A DNA stretch of 22,565 nt, taken from assembly GCA_021545665.1 (NCBI GenBank), contig JAJRTX010000179.1, positions 1 to 22,565 on the forward strand. Reading direction: 5' to 3'. Within the stretch, counting starts at the first letter, position 1, and each line of letters begins with the position of its first letter. The position numbers and the translations under genes were made by a program. The DNA comes from Zetaproteobacteria bacterium. Its GTDB lineage: Bacteria > Pseudomonadota > Zetaproteobacteria > Mariprofundales > Mariprofundaceae. Shown here piece by piece: positions 1 to 7,001 of the stretch. The notes below the pieces were generated by a model. The model worked only from the letters and a program-made list of their open reading frames with translations. It was not told where the DNA came from and searched no databases.

Positions 1-104
1 CAGCTTGGGTAAAAGATAGAAATGCGATCAAAAGTGAAATGAACTGGCGTTTCACTGTTCAGGATGCAAGAGTTAAATTGAAACACCTGTACCCGACCTT
101 ATAA
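1..104 (+). CDS. IS630-family transposase, C-terminal end (partial)
   Basis: The window opens inside a reading frame (first full codon at 3, TAA at 102-104) that encodes only about 33 residues. They include NWRFTVQDARVKLKHLYP, which matches the characteristic end of IS630-family DDE transposases (pattern W-x-F-T-x-x-D-A-R-x-K-L-x-x-L-Y-P). The body of the element lies to the left and cannot be seen. IS630 elements usually end shortly after the transposase stop, so the right end of the element probably lies in 105-120, next to the stop codon of the Crp/Fnr-type gene. I could not identify a terminal repeat without the other end. The family call rests on this short tail only. Confidence 0.75.
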   Translation, partial: AWVKDRNAIKSEMNWRFTVQDARVKLKHLYPTL

Positions 105-117
105 TATAGACTGTGTA

Positions 118-801
118 CTAGAAGTAATGACGCAACTTCTCAATATCCAGCACGCGAATAGTTTTACCTTCCACCTGGATCAGTTTCTTTTGGCTAAGCT
201 GATGTAAAACTCTGGAAAGAGTCTCCGGTGCCAGGTTCAGATGCAGGGCAATGGTAGATTTGTTTGCCGGCAGCTCAACAGATTTTTTACTTGTTTTGGC
301 ATTTTCCGGATACAGATGTTGTAGCAGGTAGCCAATGACCCTTTGCTGGCTTGAATCCAGCGTCAATGATTCTAATTCAGATACCAGGAGGTGAATGCGG
401 CGGCTCAGGCCAGCAAGCATGCCGTGCACGCAGGCAGTATCTTCAGCAATACACTGAAAAATAATATTTTTAGGAATGAAAAGAACTTTTGCAGCAGTGA
501 TCGTTTGTACGGTTGCAGGTGAGGGTTTATCCAGAAACATCATGGCTTCACCAAAACTTTGACCCGGCCCGACTATTCTTCCTACATGTTCTTTTCCTTC
601 CATGGAAATGAAAGAAATTTTTATATTCCCTTGAACCGCAATGTAAAAACCGGCACATGAATCACCTTTGTGAAATAAAAAATCACCTTTTTCAAAGTCC
701 ATAAAGTGTGCTTTGGTAGCAATGAGATGGAGCTTGGATTCGCTCATACCCTTGAATAAAGGCGTAGTCTTTAAAATCTGGCTGGTTAGACTATCAGGCA
801 T
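118..801 (-). CDS. Crp/Fnr-family transcriptional regulator (DNR/FNR-like)
   Basis: A 227-residue DNA-binding regulator. The N-terminal half is a cyclic-nucleotide-binding-like beta barrel (FHKGDSCAGFYIAVQG, then GQSFGEAMMFLDKPSPATVQ). A long dimerisation helix follows, then a C-terminal winged helix with the recognition stretch NLAPETLSRVLHQL. The E-T-L-S-R motif is equivalent to FNR E209/S212/R213 and predicts binding to TTGAT/C half-sites, which are present just upstream. There is no N-terminal cysteine cluster, so it is not an iron-sulphur FNR. Sequence style is closer to DNR-type regulators, which sense NO through haem, but the ligand is not shown. I chose the ATG at 801 because AAGGAGG lies four bases before it. 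An in-frame ATG at 894 would add 31 residues but has no ribosome site, and that stretch contains one of the operator boxes. Divergent from hemerythrin, a plausible target. Confidence 0.88.
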   Translation of the reverse strand: MPDSLTSQILKTTPLFKGMSESKLHLIATKAHFMDFEKGDFLFHKGDSCAGFYIAVQGNIKISFISMEGKEHVGRIVGPGQSFGEAMMFLDKPSPATVQTITAAKVLFIPKNIIFQCIAEDTACVHGMLAGLSRRIHLLVSELESLTLDSSQQRVIGYLLQHLYPENAKTSKKSVELPANKSTIALHLNLAPETLSRVLHQLSQKKLIQVEGKTIRVLDIEKLRHYF

Positions 802-805
802 CCTG

Positions 806-812
806 CCTCCTT
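806..812 (-). promoter_or_regulatory. Ribosome binding site deciding the regulator start
   Basis: Read on the minus strand this is AAGGAGG, four bases before the ATG at 801. It fixes the start of the Crp/Fnr-type gene at 801 rather than at the upstream in-frame ATG at 894. Confidence 0.7.
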
Positions 813-870
813 TTTTAGTCAACTGATCAATGTAAATAATAATCTTTTTGCAAACCATAAGGGCATATTC

Positions 871-884
871 TTGATGGAAGTCAA
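871..884. promoter_or_regulatory. FNR/DNR-type box 1 (TTGAT-GGAA-GTCAA)
   Basis: A 14-bp site of the form TTGAY-N4-GTCAA, one base away from the FNR consensus TTGAT-N4-ATCAA. It lies 70 bp upstream of the regulator start on its side of the divergent region, so autoregulation is plausible. Confidence 0.55.
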
Positions 885-902
885 ATTCTTGCAAGCCTTT
901 TC

Positions 903-916
903 TTGACAGATGTCAA
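903..916. promoter_or_regulatory. FNR/DNR-type box 2 (TTGAC-AGAT-GTCAA)
   Basis: A perfect 5-bp inverted repeat with a 4-bp spacer, the geometry of Crp/Fnr operators. Its centre (909.5) lies about 42 bp before a possible hemerythrin transcription start near 952, taking GATTAT at 940-945 as the -10. That is the class II activator position, but the -10 is weak and the start is inferred. Confidence 0.6.
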
Positions 917-920
917 ATTG

Positions 921-934
921 TTGATCGAAGTCAA
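921..934. promoter_or_regulatory. FNR/DNR-type box 3 (TTGAT-CGAA-GTCAA)
   Basis: A third site of the same form as boxes 1 and 2, with its centre 18 bp from that of box 2. It would overlap the -35 region of the proposed hemerythrin promoter, so it could repress or tune rather than activate. Confidence 0.55.
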
Positions 935-993
935 GGCATGATTATCCTTGCTGGTCAAGGTGGATTTTTGATATAAATATGGAGGGTTGCTAG

Positions 994-1431
994 ATGCCAT
1001 CATCTGATAAATTGACACATTTCTGTGTCTGGGATGAAGGTTGCCGGGTTGGTATTCCTAAGCTGGATGATCAGCATAAAGGTCTGTTTGCAACTTTAAA
1101 TAGATTATATGATATTCTTATGAGTCATGGTGATTCTGCTCTTGTTGATAAAGAATTAACGAACCTGATGCGGCAGACCCGTGTGCATTTTGAAACAGAG
1201 GAAAAGTTTATGCTGGAGCATAGCTATCCTGGCTATCAGATGCATAAGGTTATGCATGAACTATTGCTACAACAGCTTGAAGATGTCCTGACACTGGAAT
1301 CCGCTGATTATAAGCAGCCGTGGATTGAAAGGTTGGAGCATGCTGATTTTCTGCATGCGTGGCTGGTTGCCCACATTCTCGACGAAGATAAAAAAATCGG
1401 GGCTTTTCTAAAAATCGATAGTACTGAATAA
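994..1431 (+). CDS. Bacteriohemerythrin
   Basis: A 145-residue single-domain hemerythrin, a four-helix bundle that binds O2 (and in some family members NO) at a non-haem di-iron centre. All the expected ligands are present: H28 in DDQHK, H65 and E69 in HFETE, H84 and H88 in HKVMH, and H127 and D132 in HILDED. Length is typical of stand-alone bacteriohemerythrins, and no signal peptide or extra domain is seen, so it should be cytoplasmic. The ATG at 994 is preceded by GGAGG at 981-985. It is divergent from a Crp/Fnr-type regulator with three matching operator boxes between them, which suggests induction under low oxygen or nitrosative stress. A role in O2 delivery or NO binding is inference. 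Confidence 0.93.
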   Translation: MPSSDKLTHFCVWDEGCRVGIPKLDDQHKGLFATLNRLYDILMSHGDSALVDKELTNLMRQTRVHFETEEKFMLEHSYPGYQMHKVMHELLLQQLEDVLTLESADYKQPWIERLEHADFLHAWLVAHILDEDKKIGAFLKIDSTE

Positions 1432-1589
1432 TCATCAAAGCTGGAGCAGTCCAGAGTTTCATTTGTGGTGAATATTCCCTGATCAGCACTTCCCAGGCAT
1501 AAATTGCGAATTTAGATCAATATGCTGGGCTGAAAATCAAAAATGATGCGTTTGTTTATGAACCACGAATGCTGCTATAGCCTGTCGCC

Positions 1590-2933
1590 ATGAATCGAAA
1601 CCTCTCAACAGATGATCTTACAGCATGGTTTTCTCTAGGTTGTAAACCACGTGACCAATGGCGCATCGGCACCGAACACGAAAAAATCGGTTTCTGTATG
1701 GATACACTCAAACCTATTCCTTATGATGGCAAACGCAGTATCCGCCGCCTTCTGGAAAAGCTGACCAGTAATGACTGGAAGCCTGAGGAGGAAAACGGCA
1801 ATATTATTGCGCTGAAGAACGGTATGGCTTCCATTACCCTGGAGCCGGGCGGTCAGCTGGAACTTTCCGGCGCACCTCTGAAAAGTATTCACGCTATCTG
1901 CGCTGAGACCACCGAGTATTTGCGAATGCTGAAGAACATCACGGATGAACTGCATATTGGTTTTCTGGGACTTGGCTTTCAGCCGAAATGGCAACGCCGG
2001 GATATTCCCTGGATGCCGAAAGCGCGATATGGGGTTATGGGGCGCTATATGCCAGAAGTTGGCAGTGGTGGTCTTGATATGATGCTACGTACCGCCACAG
2101 TACAGGCCAACCTTGATTTTGACTCGGAAGCGGATATGGCTAGAAAAATGCGAGTTGCAATGTGTCTGCAGCCGCTGGTTACTGCTTTGTTTGCTGCCAG
2201 TCCGTTTGAACATGGAAAACCTTCCGGTTTTCTGTCTCGCCGTGCCGCCAGCTGGCTGGATACCGATGCCAGACGCACTGGAATTCCGGCATGTGTATTT
2301 GAGGATGATTTTAGATTTTCCAGCTACACAGAATGGGCGCTGGATGCGCCGATGTATTTTGTTATTCGGGAGGGTAAATATATAGACTGTGCAGGCGGTA
2401 ATTTCCGTGATTTCATGGACGGTAAGCTACCTCAATTAACAGGTCAGTTCCCCACCATGGATGACTGGGAGTTGCATGTTTCTACCCTCTTCCCCGATGT
2501 GCGCTTGAAACAGTATCTGGAAATGCGTGGTGCCGATGCCGGCCCATGGCCGTGGATTTGTTCATTGCCAGCGCTCTGGAAGGGTCTGCTTTATGATCAG
2601 CGGGCGCTGGATAATGCTTGGGGCATGATACAAAGCTGGACGCATGCTGAAGTCTCCCAACTACATGATGAAGTGCCGCGCACGGCAATGAATACCATAT
2701 TCCGCGACACCGATGTCTTATCTCTGTGTCGACAGATGCTGGAAATTTCCAGCTCGGGGCTGGAGCGCTTACATGTATGCAACAATGCCGGTGAAACCGA
2801 AGCCCGCTTCCTTACGCCACTCGAATATACTGTCGAATGCGGCCAGACCCAGGCTGAGCGATGGCTTGCCGCCTACCACAGCGAATGGAATCAGAATATA
2901 GACCGTGTCTTTTTTGAAGCCATGCATATGTGA
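1590..2933 (+). CDS. gshA: Glutamate-cysteine ligase, plant/proteobacterial type
   Basis: Catalyses ATP-dependent formation of gamma-glutamylcysteine, the first and limiting step of glutathione synthesis, in the cytoplasm. The 447-residue length and the motifs are those of the plant-type class rather than the E. coli GshA class: GTEHEKIGF at about 27-35 near the start, NGMASITLEPGGQLELSG at 77-94 (substrate and metal site), and MPKARYGVMGRYMP at about 142-155. No clear Shine-Dalgarno precedes the ATG. The gene stands alone, with 158 bp before it and 123 bp after it, and no gshB is visible. The reading frame is intact and full length. Confidence 0.92.
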   Translation: MNRNLSTDDLTAWFSLGCKPRDQWRIGTEHEKIGFCMDTLKPIPYDGKRSIRRLLEKLTSNDWKPEEENGNIIALKNGMASITLEPGGQLELSGAPLKSIHAICAETTEYLRMLKNITDELHIGFLGLGFQPKWQRRDIPWMPKARYGVMGRYMPEVGSGGLDMMLRTATVQANLDFDSEADMARKMRVAMCLQPLVTALFAASPFEHGKPSGFLSRRAASWLDTDARRTGIPACVFEDDFRFSSYTEWALDAPMYFVIREGKYIDCAGGNFRDFMDGKLPQLTGQFPTMDDWELHVSTLFPDVRLKQYLEMRGADAGPWPWICSLPALWKGLLYDQRALDNAWGMIQSWTHAEVSQLHDEVPRTAMNTIFRDTDVLSLCRQMLEISSSGLERLHVCNNAGETEARFLTPLEYTVECGQTQAERWLAAYHSEWNQNIDRVFFEAMHM

Positions 2934-3009
2934 TTCACTACAGAAAGTTCAGGAGGAAAATAACTCACACAATCTTTCTCCCTTTATATCCGTTGCGGTG
3001 AAATATCAG

Positions 3010-3060
3010 ATGAATCATTGTCTGCAACGAGGCTTGCTGCAAGAATGCGTGACCTTATGA
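3010..3060 (+). CDS. Possible 16-codon leader ORF overlapping folD start
   Basis: A very short frame ([16 protein letters not shown]) begins with ATG at 3010 and ends in a TGA that overlaps the folD start as ATGA at 3057-3060. This layout could couple translation, and folD itself has no good ribosome site. The leader has only a weak GGTGA stretch upstream. It may be chance and is recorded mainly because it bears on the folD start choice. Confidence 0.2.
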   Translation: MNHCLQRGLLQECVTL

Positions 3061-3914
3061 CTGCGAAGATACTGGATGGAAAAGCGCTCTCAACCCGCCT
3101 GCGTGAAAGCATAGCCGGGGAAGTAGCTGAACTTGCCCATAAACATGGCCGCGCACCGGGATTGGCTGTAATTCTCATCGGCCATGACCCGGCCTCACAG
3201 GTTTATGTGCGCAATAAAAAAACTGCTTGTGAGAAACTTGGCATCACTTCCTTTTCTTATAATCTTGCAATAGATACTACCCAGCAGCATTTGCTCGGAC
3301 TTATTGGAGAGTTGAATGCCGACCCGAAAGTGGACGGCATTCTGGTACAATTACCTGTACCTGATCATATTAACTCCGAAGCACTGATTGAAGCTATTGA
3401 GCCAGGCAAGGATGTGGATGGATTCCACCCCTATAATGTAGGGCGACTTGCCGCTCGCAAACCGGCACTGCGCTCTTGCACACCCTATGGCTGCATGAAA
3501 CTATTGGCAGAAACCGGCATTGATTTCCATGGCAAGGAAGCAGTAATTGTTGGTGCTTCGAATATCGTTGGACGCCCGATGGCAATGGAATTACTGCTGG
3601 CCGGAGCAACAGTGATAGTGACACACAAGTTCACGGTGGATTTGCAGTCTCATATTGAACGTGCTGATATAGTCGTCGCCGCAGCTGGCAAGCAGGGCTT
3701 AATCAAAGGCGACTGGATTAAGCCGGGCGCAATTGTGATTGATGTTGGCATTCACCGGCAGGAAGACGGCACGCTAACAGGGGATGTGGAATTTGATGCA
3801 GCCTGCAAACGTGCAGCCTGGATTACTCCGGTTCCCGGCGGCGTTGGCCCGATGACCATCACCATGCTGCTTGTCAATACCGTTAAAGCCTTCAAAAATC
3901 ATGTCGGAGATTAA
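3057..3914 (+). CDS. folD: Bifunctional methylenetetrahydrofolate dehydrogenase / cyclohydrolase
   Basis: A 286-residue cytoplasmic enzyme that oxidises 5,10-methylene-THF with NADP and hydrolyses the product to 10-formyl-THF. The conserved active-site residues are present: Y50 and K54 in [10 protein letters not shown]98 in [10 protein letters not shown], and D121 in [10 protein letters not shown], matching E. coli Y52, K56, Q100 and D123. The nucleotide-binding region carries [14 protein letters not shown], and the C-terminal signature is [12 protein letters not shown] chose the ATG at 3057 ([12 protein letters not shown]) because homologues begin there. A TTG at 3018 and an ATG at 3045 are in-frame alternatives. 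Only 8 bp separate it from gcvT, so it belongs with the glycine-cleavage genes, whose product methylene-THF is its substrate. Confidence 0.94.
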   Translation: MTAKILDGKALSTRLRESIAGEVAELAHKHGRAPGLAVILIGHDPASQVYVRNKKTACEKLGITSFSYNLAIDTTQQHLLGLIGELNADPKVDGILVQLPVPDHINSEALIEAIEPGKDVDGFHPYNVGRLAARKPALRSCTPYGCMKLLAETGIDFHGKEAVIVGASNIVGRPMAMELLLAGATVIVTHKFTVDLQSHIERADIVVAAAGKQGLIKGDWIKPGAIVIDVGIHRQEDGTLTGDVEFDAACKRAAWITPVPGGVGPMTITMLLVNTVKAFKNHVGD

Positions 3915-3922
3915 CCTTATTC

Positions 3923-5014
3923 ATGACTGATCTTGCCCACACGCCCTTATGGGATGAACATATTGCCTTAGGTGGAAAACTGGTACCTTTTGCCGGTTTT
4001 GAAATGCCCGTACAATACAAAGCCGGAGCTTTGAAAGAATATCAGACTGTTCGCACGGGAGAAGCTGGATTATTTGATATTTCACACATGGGACAGGTGC
4101 GTATCAGCGGTACAGATAGCCTGGCTTTTTTGCAATACGTCACCACTAACGATGTGTCGAAGCTGGTGCATGGACAGGTACAATATTCAGCGCTACTGAA
4201 TGAGCAAGGTACGTTTATAGATGATATTACCATCTACAAAATATCTGATACCGAATATTACCTTTGTATCAATGCCTCTAACCGCTTTAAGGATGTGGCA
4301 CATCTGCAGGCTGAAGCGATCCACTTCAATGTCACTGTAGCTGATGAGTCTGATGCTACCACATTGCTGGCTCTGCAGGGCGCAAAAGCCCAGGCCACAT
4401 TGCAGCCGCTGGTCGATATTGACCTTGAATCTATCGGCTATTATCGCTTTGCCCAAACTGAAGTGAATGGCGTTCAGGGTATAATCTCACGTACAGGTTA
4501 TACCGGAGAAGATGGTTTTGAGATATATATCCCCAATAGTATAGCTGTAGATGTATGGCGGAGACTGCTGAACAATGGTGCTGAACCGATTGGTCTGGCA
4601 GCGCGTGATATGCTGCGCACGGAAATGGGGTATGCCCTTTATGGGCATGAAATTTCTGATGCCGTAACACCGGTAGAAGCCAGGTTGATGTGGATTACCA
4701 AACTGGACAAGAGCGATTTCATTGGCAAGGCCGCAGTTCAGGCACGCAAGATGGCAGGGAAGAAGCTGCGTCTGATTGCTCTGAAACTGACGGGTCGCGG
4801 CATTCCTCGTGAGCATTATCAGGTGCTTGTGGATGGCGTGCCAAGTGGTGAAATTACCAGTGGTATGTTCTCTCCCATGGCGGGTGGGGTTGCGCTGGCC
4901 TATGTGAAACCCGAGCATGCGGACACTGGCGGTTTGAGTGTGGTCATTCGCGGCAAAGCCGTACCGGCGGAGCGAACTACAACACCATTTGTGTGCAGCA
5001 ATGTGAGGAAATAA
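3923..5014 (+). CDS. gcvT: Glycine cleavage system T protein (aminomethyltransferase)
   Basis: A 363-residue tetrahydrofolate-dependent enzyme that takes the aminomethyl group from lipoylated H protein, releasing ammonia and forming methylene-THF. Family signatures appear in order: LGGKLVPFAGFEMPVQY near the N-terminus, GLFDISHMGQV, IDDITIYK containing the DD pair at the folate site, and SRTGYTGEDGFEIY. The C-terminal beta-barrel domain includes GEITSGMFSPMAGGVALAYV. Length is normal. It follows folD by 8 bp and precedes gcvH, with an interspersed repeat starting two bases after its stop codon. Confidence 0.95.
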   Translation: MTDLAHTPLWDEHIALGGKLVPFAGFEMPVQYKAGALKEYQTVRTGEAGLFDISHMGQVRISGTDSLAFLQYVTTNDVSKLVHGQVQYSALLNEQGTFIDDITIYKISDTEYYLCINASNRFKDVAHLQAEAIHFNVTVADESDATTLLALQGAKAQATLQPLVDIDLESIGYYRFAQTEVNGVQGIISRTGYTGEDGFEIYIPNSIAVDVWRRLLNNGAEPIGLAARDMLRTEMGYALYGHEISDAVTPVEARLMWITKLDKSDFIGKAAVQARKMAGKKLRLIALKLTGRGIPREHYQVLVDGVPSGEITSGMFSPMAGGVALAYVKPEHADTGGLSVVIRGKAVPAERTTTPFVCSNVRK

Positions 5015-5016
5015 TG

Positions 5017-5095
5017 AACCGCAAAGGACGCAAAGGTTCACAAAGGAAAATCAAAATAAGTCCGATCAGACCGATATGCGTTCCTTACGGTAAAA
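5017..5095. repeat. Interspersed repeat copy 1 (CGCAAAGG type), gcvT-gcvH gap
   Basis: The left end carries ACCGCAAAGGACGCAAAGG and further CAAAGG units. The right end, read in reverse complement, is ACCGTAAGGAACGCATA and matches the left end at 13 of 17 positions, so the unit has imperfect terminal inverted repeats. It fills the whole gap between the gcvT stop and the gcvH ribosome site. A related copy lies on the other side of gcvH. Confidence 0.6.
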
Positions 5096-5113
5096 AGAAC
5101 TGGAGAATAAAAT

Positions 5114-5488
5114 ATGACAATTCCTGCTGATTTGAAATATACTAAAGAACATGAATGGGTGCGTATCGATAGCAATGTCGCCACATTTGGCATTACCGAC
5201 CATGCGCAGGAGGCACTTGGCGATATTGTTTTTGTTGAGCTTCCGGAAACAGGTATGAGCGTTGATGCGGGCGGAGCATTTGTTGTCGTAGAATCCGTAA
5301 AAGCAGTCTCTGATGCTTATGCACCCGCAGCCGGTGAAGTGATTGCGGTAAATGCAGGGCTGGAAGATGAACCGGAAAAAATAAACACTGATCCCTATGG
5401 CTCGGGCTGGATTGCCAAAATAAGCATGTCAGGTGAAACCGTTGAACTGATGAGCGACGACGAATACGCCACTTTTCTCGAAGAATAA
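5114..5488 (+). CDS. gcvH: Glycine cleavage system H protein (lipoyl carrier)
   Basis: A 124-residue carrier whose lipoyl group shuttles the aminomethyl intermediate from P protein to T protein. The lipoylated lysine is K63 in [15 protein letters not shown]. The N-terminal [10 protein letters not shown] and the C-terminal end ([10 protein letters not shown]) are typical, and length is as expected. GGAG at 5102-5105 serves the ATG at 5114. It is flanked on both sides by copies of one interspersed repeat, unlike the tight junctions elsewhere in this operon. It should be co-transcribed with gcvT and gcvPA unless those repeats terminate or process the transcript. Confidence 0.96.
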   Translation: MTIPADLKYTKEHEWVRIDSNVATFGITDHAQEALGDIVFVELPETGMSVDAGGAFVVVESVKAVSDAYAPAAGEVIAVNAGLEDEPEKINTDPYGSGWIAKISMSGETVELMSDDEYATFLEE

Positions 5489-5499
5489 AAAACTAATTC

Positions 5500-5639
5500 A
5501 CTGCATAGGACACAGAGGACGCAAAGGAAATCAATGATTGAGTACGGTTCCCGGCAGTGCTCAATTTAACTGGTCATGTTGTATTCAACGACTCCAGTTC
5601 AATCTTTCTTGACTTTACTTTGCGTACTTGGCGGTAAAA
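5500..5639. repeat. Interspersed repeat copy 2 (CGCAAAGG type), gcvH-gcvPA gap
   Basis: The left end has GGACACAGAGGACGCAAAGG. The right end reads TTTGCGTACTTGGCGGTAAAA, whose reverse complement contains ACGCAAAGTAAA and matches ACGCAAAGGAAA of the left end. The right end also resembles the right end of copy 1 (shared GCGT and CGGTAAAA blocks). This copy is longer, with an unrelated centre, and its right end abuts the gcvPA ribosome site. No gene is seen inside. Confidence 0.55.
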
Positions 5640-5654
5640 TATAAGGACATAGCC

Positions 5655-7001
5655 ATGCGGTTTCTCCCACATACCGATACTGATCGACAGGCCATGCTTG
5701 AGAGCATGGACATGGCTCAAATGCATGAGCTGTTTGCCGATGTGCCGTCTGAATTTCATATTGGAGTGGGTGATCTGAATTTGCCCGGTGCTCTCTCTGA
5801 AGCTGCTATTATGCGTAAATTTACCCGTGCATCCGAGCGAAACCGCAATGCTACCAATACACGCTATTTTCTGGGCGGCGGCACCTACCATCACTTCGTG
5901 CCCGCTGTTGTCGATTATATTATTTCGCGAGGTGAATTTTTAACGGCTTATACGCCGTATCAGCCTGAGATTTCTCAGGGAACGCTACAGACCTTGTTTG
6001 AATTTCAGACCATGATATCCCGTTTAACTGGCATGGATGTGGCCAATGCCTCCATGTATGAAGCGGCAACGGCCACAGCAGAAGCTGCCCTTATGGCCCG
6101 ACGGATTACCCGTAAATGTCGTATCGTGATGGCTGGCTCAGTTAATCCCCGCTATCGCAGTGTGACCAAGAACTATCTTTCACGGCTGGATAGTGAATAT
6201 GTAGAAGTGCCCATGGGTGGGTTCGGCACAAATCTGGATGCTGTTATCGCATCCATAGATGCAAACACCGCCTGTGTTATTGTCCAATATCCTGATTTTT
6301 ATGGTTCAGTCTATGATCTGGCGCCTCTGCGCACAGTCTGTGATGCTATGAAATGTTTAATGATTGTTGCCTTCTCTGATGCCACAGCTCTTGCCCTGAT
6401 TGAATCGCCGGGAGCCATGGGCGCTGATATTGCAGTCGGGTCAGGCCAGTCGCTGGGTATTCCCATGGGTTTCGGAGGCCCGCACCTTGGTCTGTTTACT
6501 TGCAAGCAGAAATATCTCCGACAGATGCCGGGGCGCGTCTGCGGTTTGACTACCGATGCTAATGGTAAACGCGGCTTTGTACTCACGCTTTCTACGCGTG
6601 AGCAACATATCCGTCGTGAAAAAGCCACTTCAAACATTTGCTCCAACCAGGGTCTGATGTGTACGGCTGCAGCCACCTATATGACGCTGATGGGTGATTC
6701 AGGTCTAACCACCGTGGCCCGGCATTCTGCAGCCGCTTTGCAGTCGCTGGTTTCACGGTTACCAAGCCATGTCACTGCTGCTACTGGTGTACATTACAAT
6801 GAAACTGTATTGAGCTTTGCGAACAGACAGGCCCGTGATCGCTTCCTCTCTATAGCGCAGGACAAAAACATCTTTGCAGGGATTCCACTGGAGAAGATTG
6901 AAGCAAATGCTGATGCCAGTCACTTGCTGATTGCGACTACGGAAATGATCGAACAGGATGATATCGATGATTACCTGGATGCGCTGGAGACAGCCAAATG
7001 A
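5655..7001 (+). CDS. gcvPA: Glycine dehydrogenase (decarboxylating) subunit 1
   Basis: A 448-residue N-terminal half of the PLP-dependent P protein, which decarboxylates glycine and loads the aminomethyl group on lipoyl-H protein. Recognisable stretches are MRFLPHTDTDRQAML, FLGGGTYHHFVPAVVDYI, ANASMYEAATATAEAALMA and GQSLGIPMGFGGPHLG. This subunit lacks the PLP lysine, which lies in subunit 2. The ATG at 5655 is supported by AAGGA at 5643-5647. A TTG at 5628 is in frame but lies inside the repeat. The stop overlaps the gcvPB start as ATGA, giving coupled translation of the two halves of the heterotetramer. Confidence 0.95.
   Translation: MRFLPHTDTDRQAMLESMDMAQMHELFADVPSEFHIGVGDLNLPGALSEAAIMRKFTRASERNRNATNTRYFLGGGTYHHFVPAVVDYIISRGEFLTAYTPYQPEISQGTLQTLFEFQTMISRLTGMDVANASMYEAATATAEAALMARRITRKCRIVMAGSVNPRYRSVTKNYLSRLDSEYVEVPMGGFGTNLDAVIASIDANTACVIVQYPDFYGSVYDLAPLRTVCDAMKCLMIVAFSDATALALIESPGAMGADIAVGSGQSLGIPMGFGGPHLGLFTCKQKYLRQMPGRVCGLTTDANGKRGFVLTLSTREQHIRREKATSNICSNQGLMCTAAATYMTLMGDSGLTTVARHSAAALQSLVSRLPSHVTAATGVHYNETVLSFANRQARDRFLSIAQDKNIFAGIPLEKIEANADASHLLIATTEMIEQDDIDDYLDALETAK

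Noticed and set aside
946..960. CCTTG-CTGGT-CAAGG as a fourth FNR-type box
   Set aside because: It is an inverted repeat but lacks the TTGAY-N4-RTCAA spacing and half-sites.
1441..1454. Hairpin CTGGA-GCAG-TCCAG after the hemerythrin gene as a terminator
   Set aside because: Only five base pairs, followed by a broken T stretch; too weak to call.
2934..3056. Glycine or THF riboswitch before the folD-gcv operon
   Set aside because: I looked for paired aptamer-like helices and the conserved glycine riboswitch core and saw none; the space is only 123 bp.
4487..5041. A 184-codon minus-strand frame across gcvT
   Set aside because: Shadow of the well-conserved gcvT coding frame.
5017..5050. CGCAAAGG repeats as a CRISPR array
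   Set aside because: The units are short, irregular and without spacers; they belong to an interspersed repeat.
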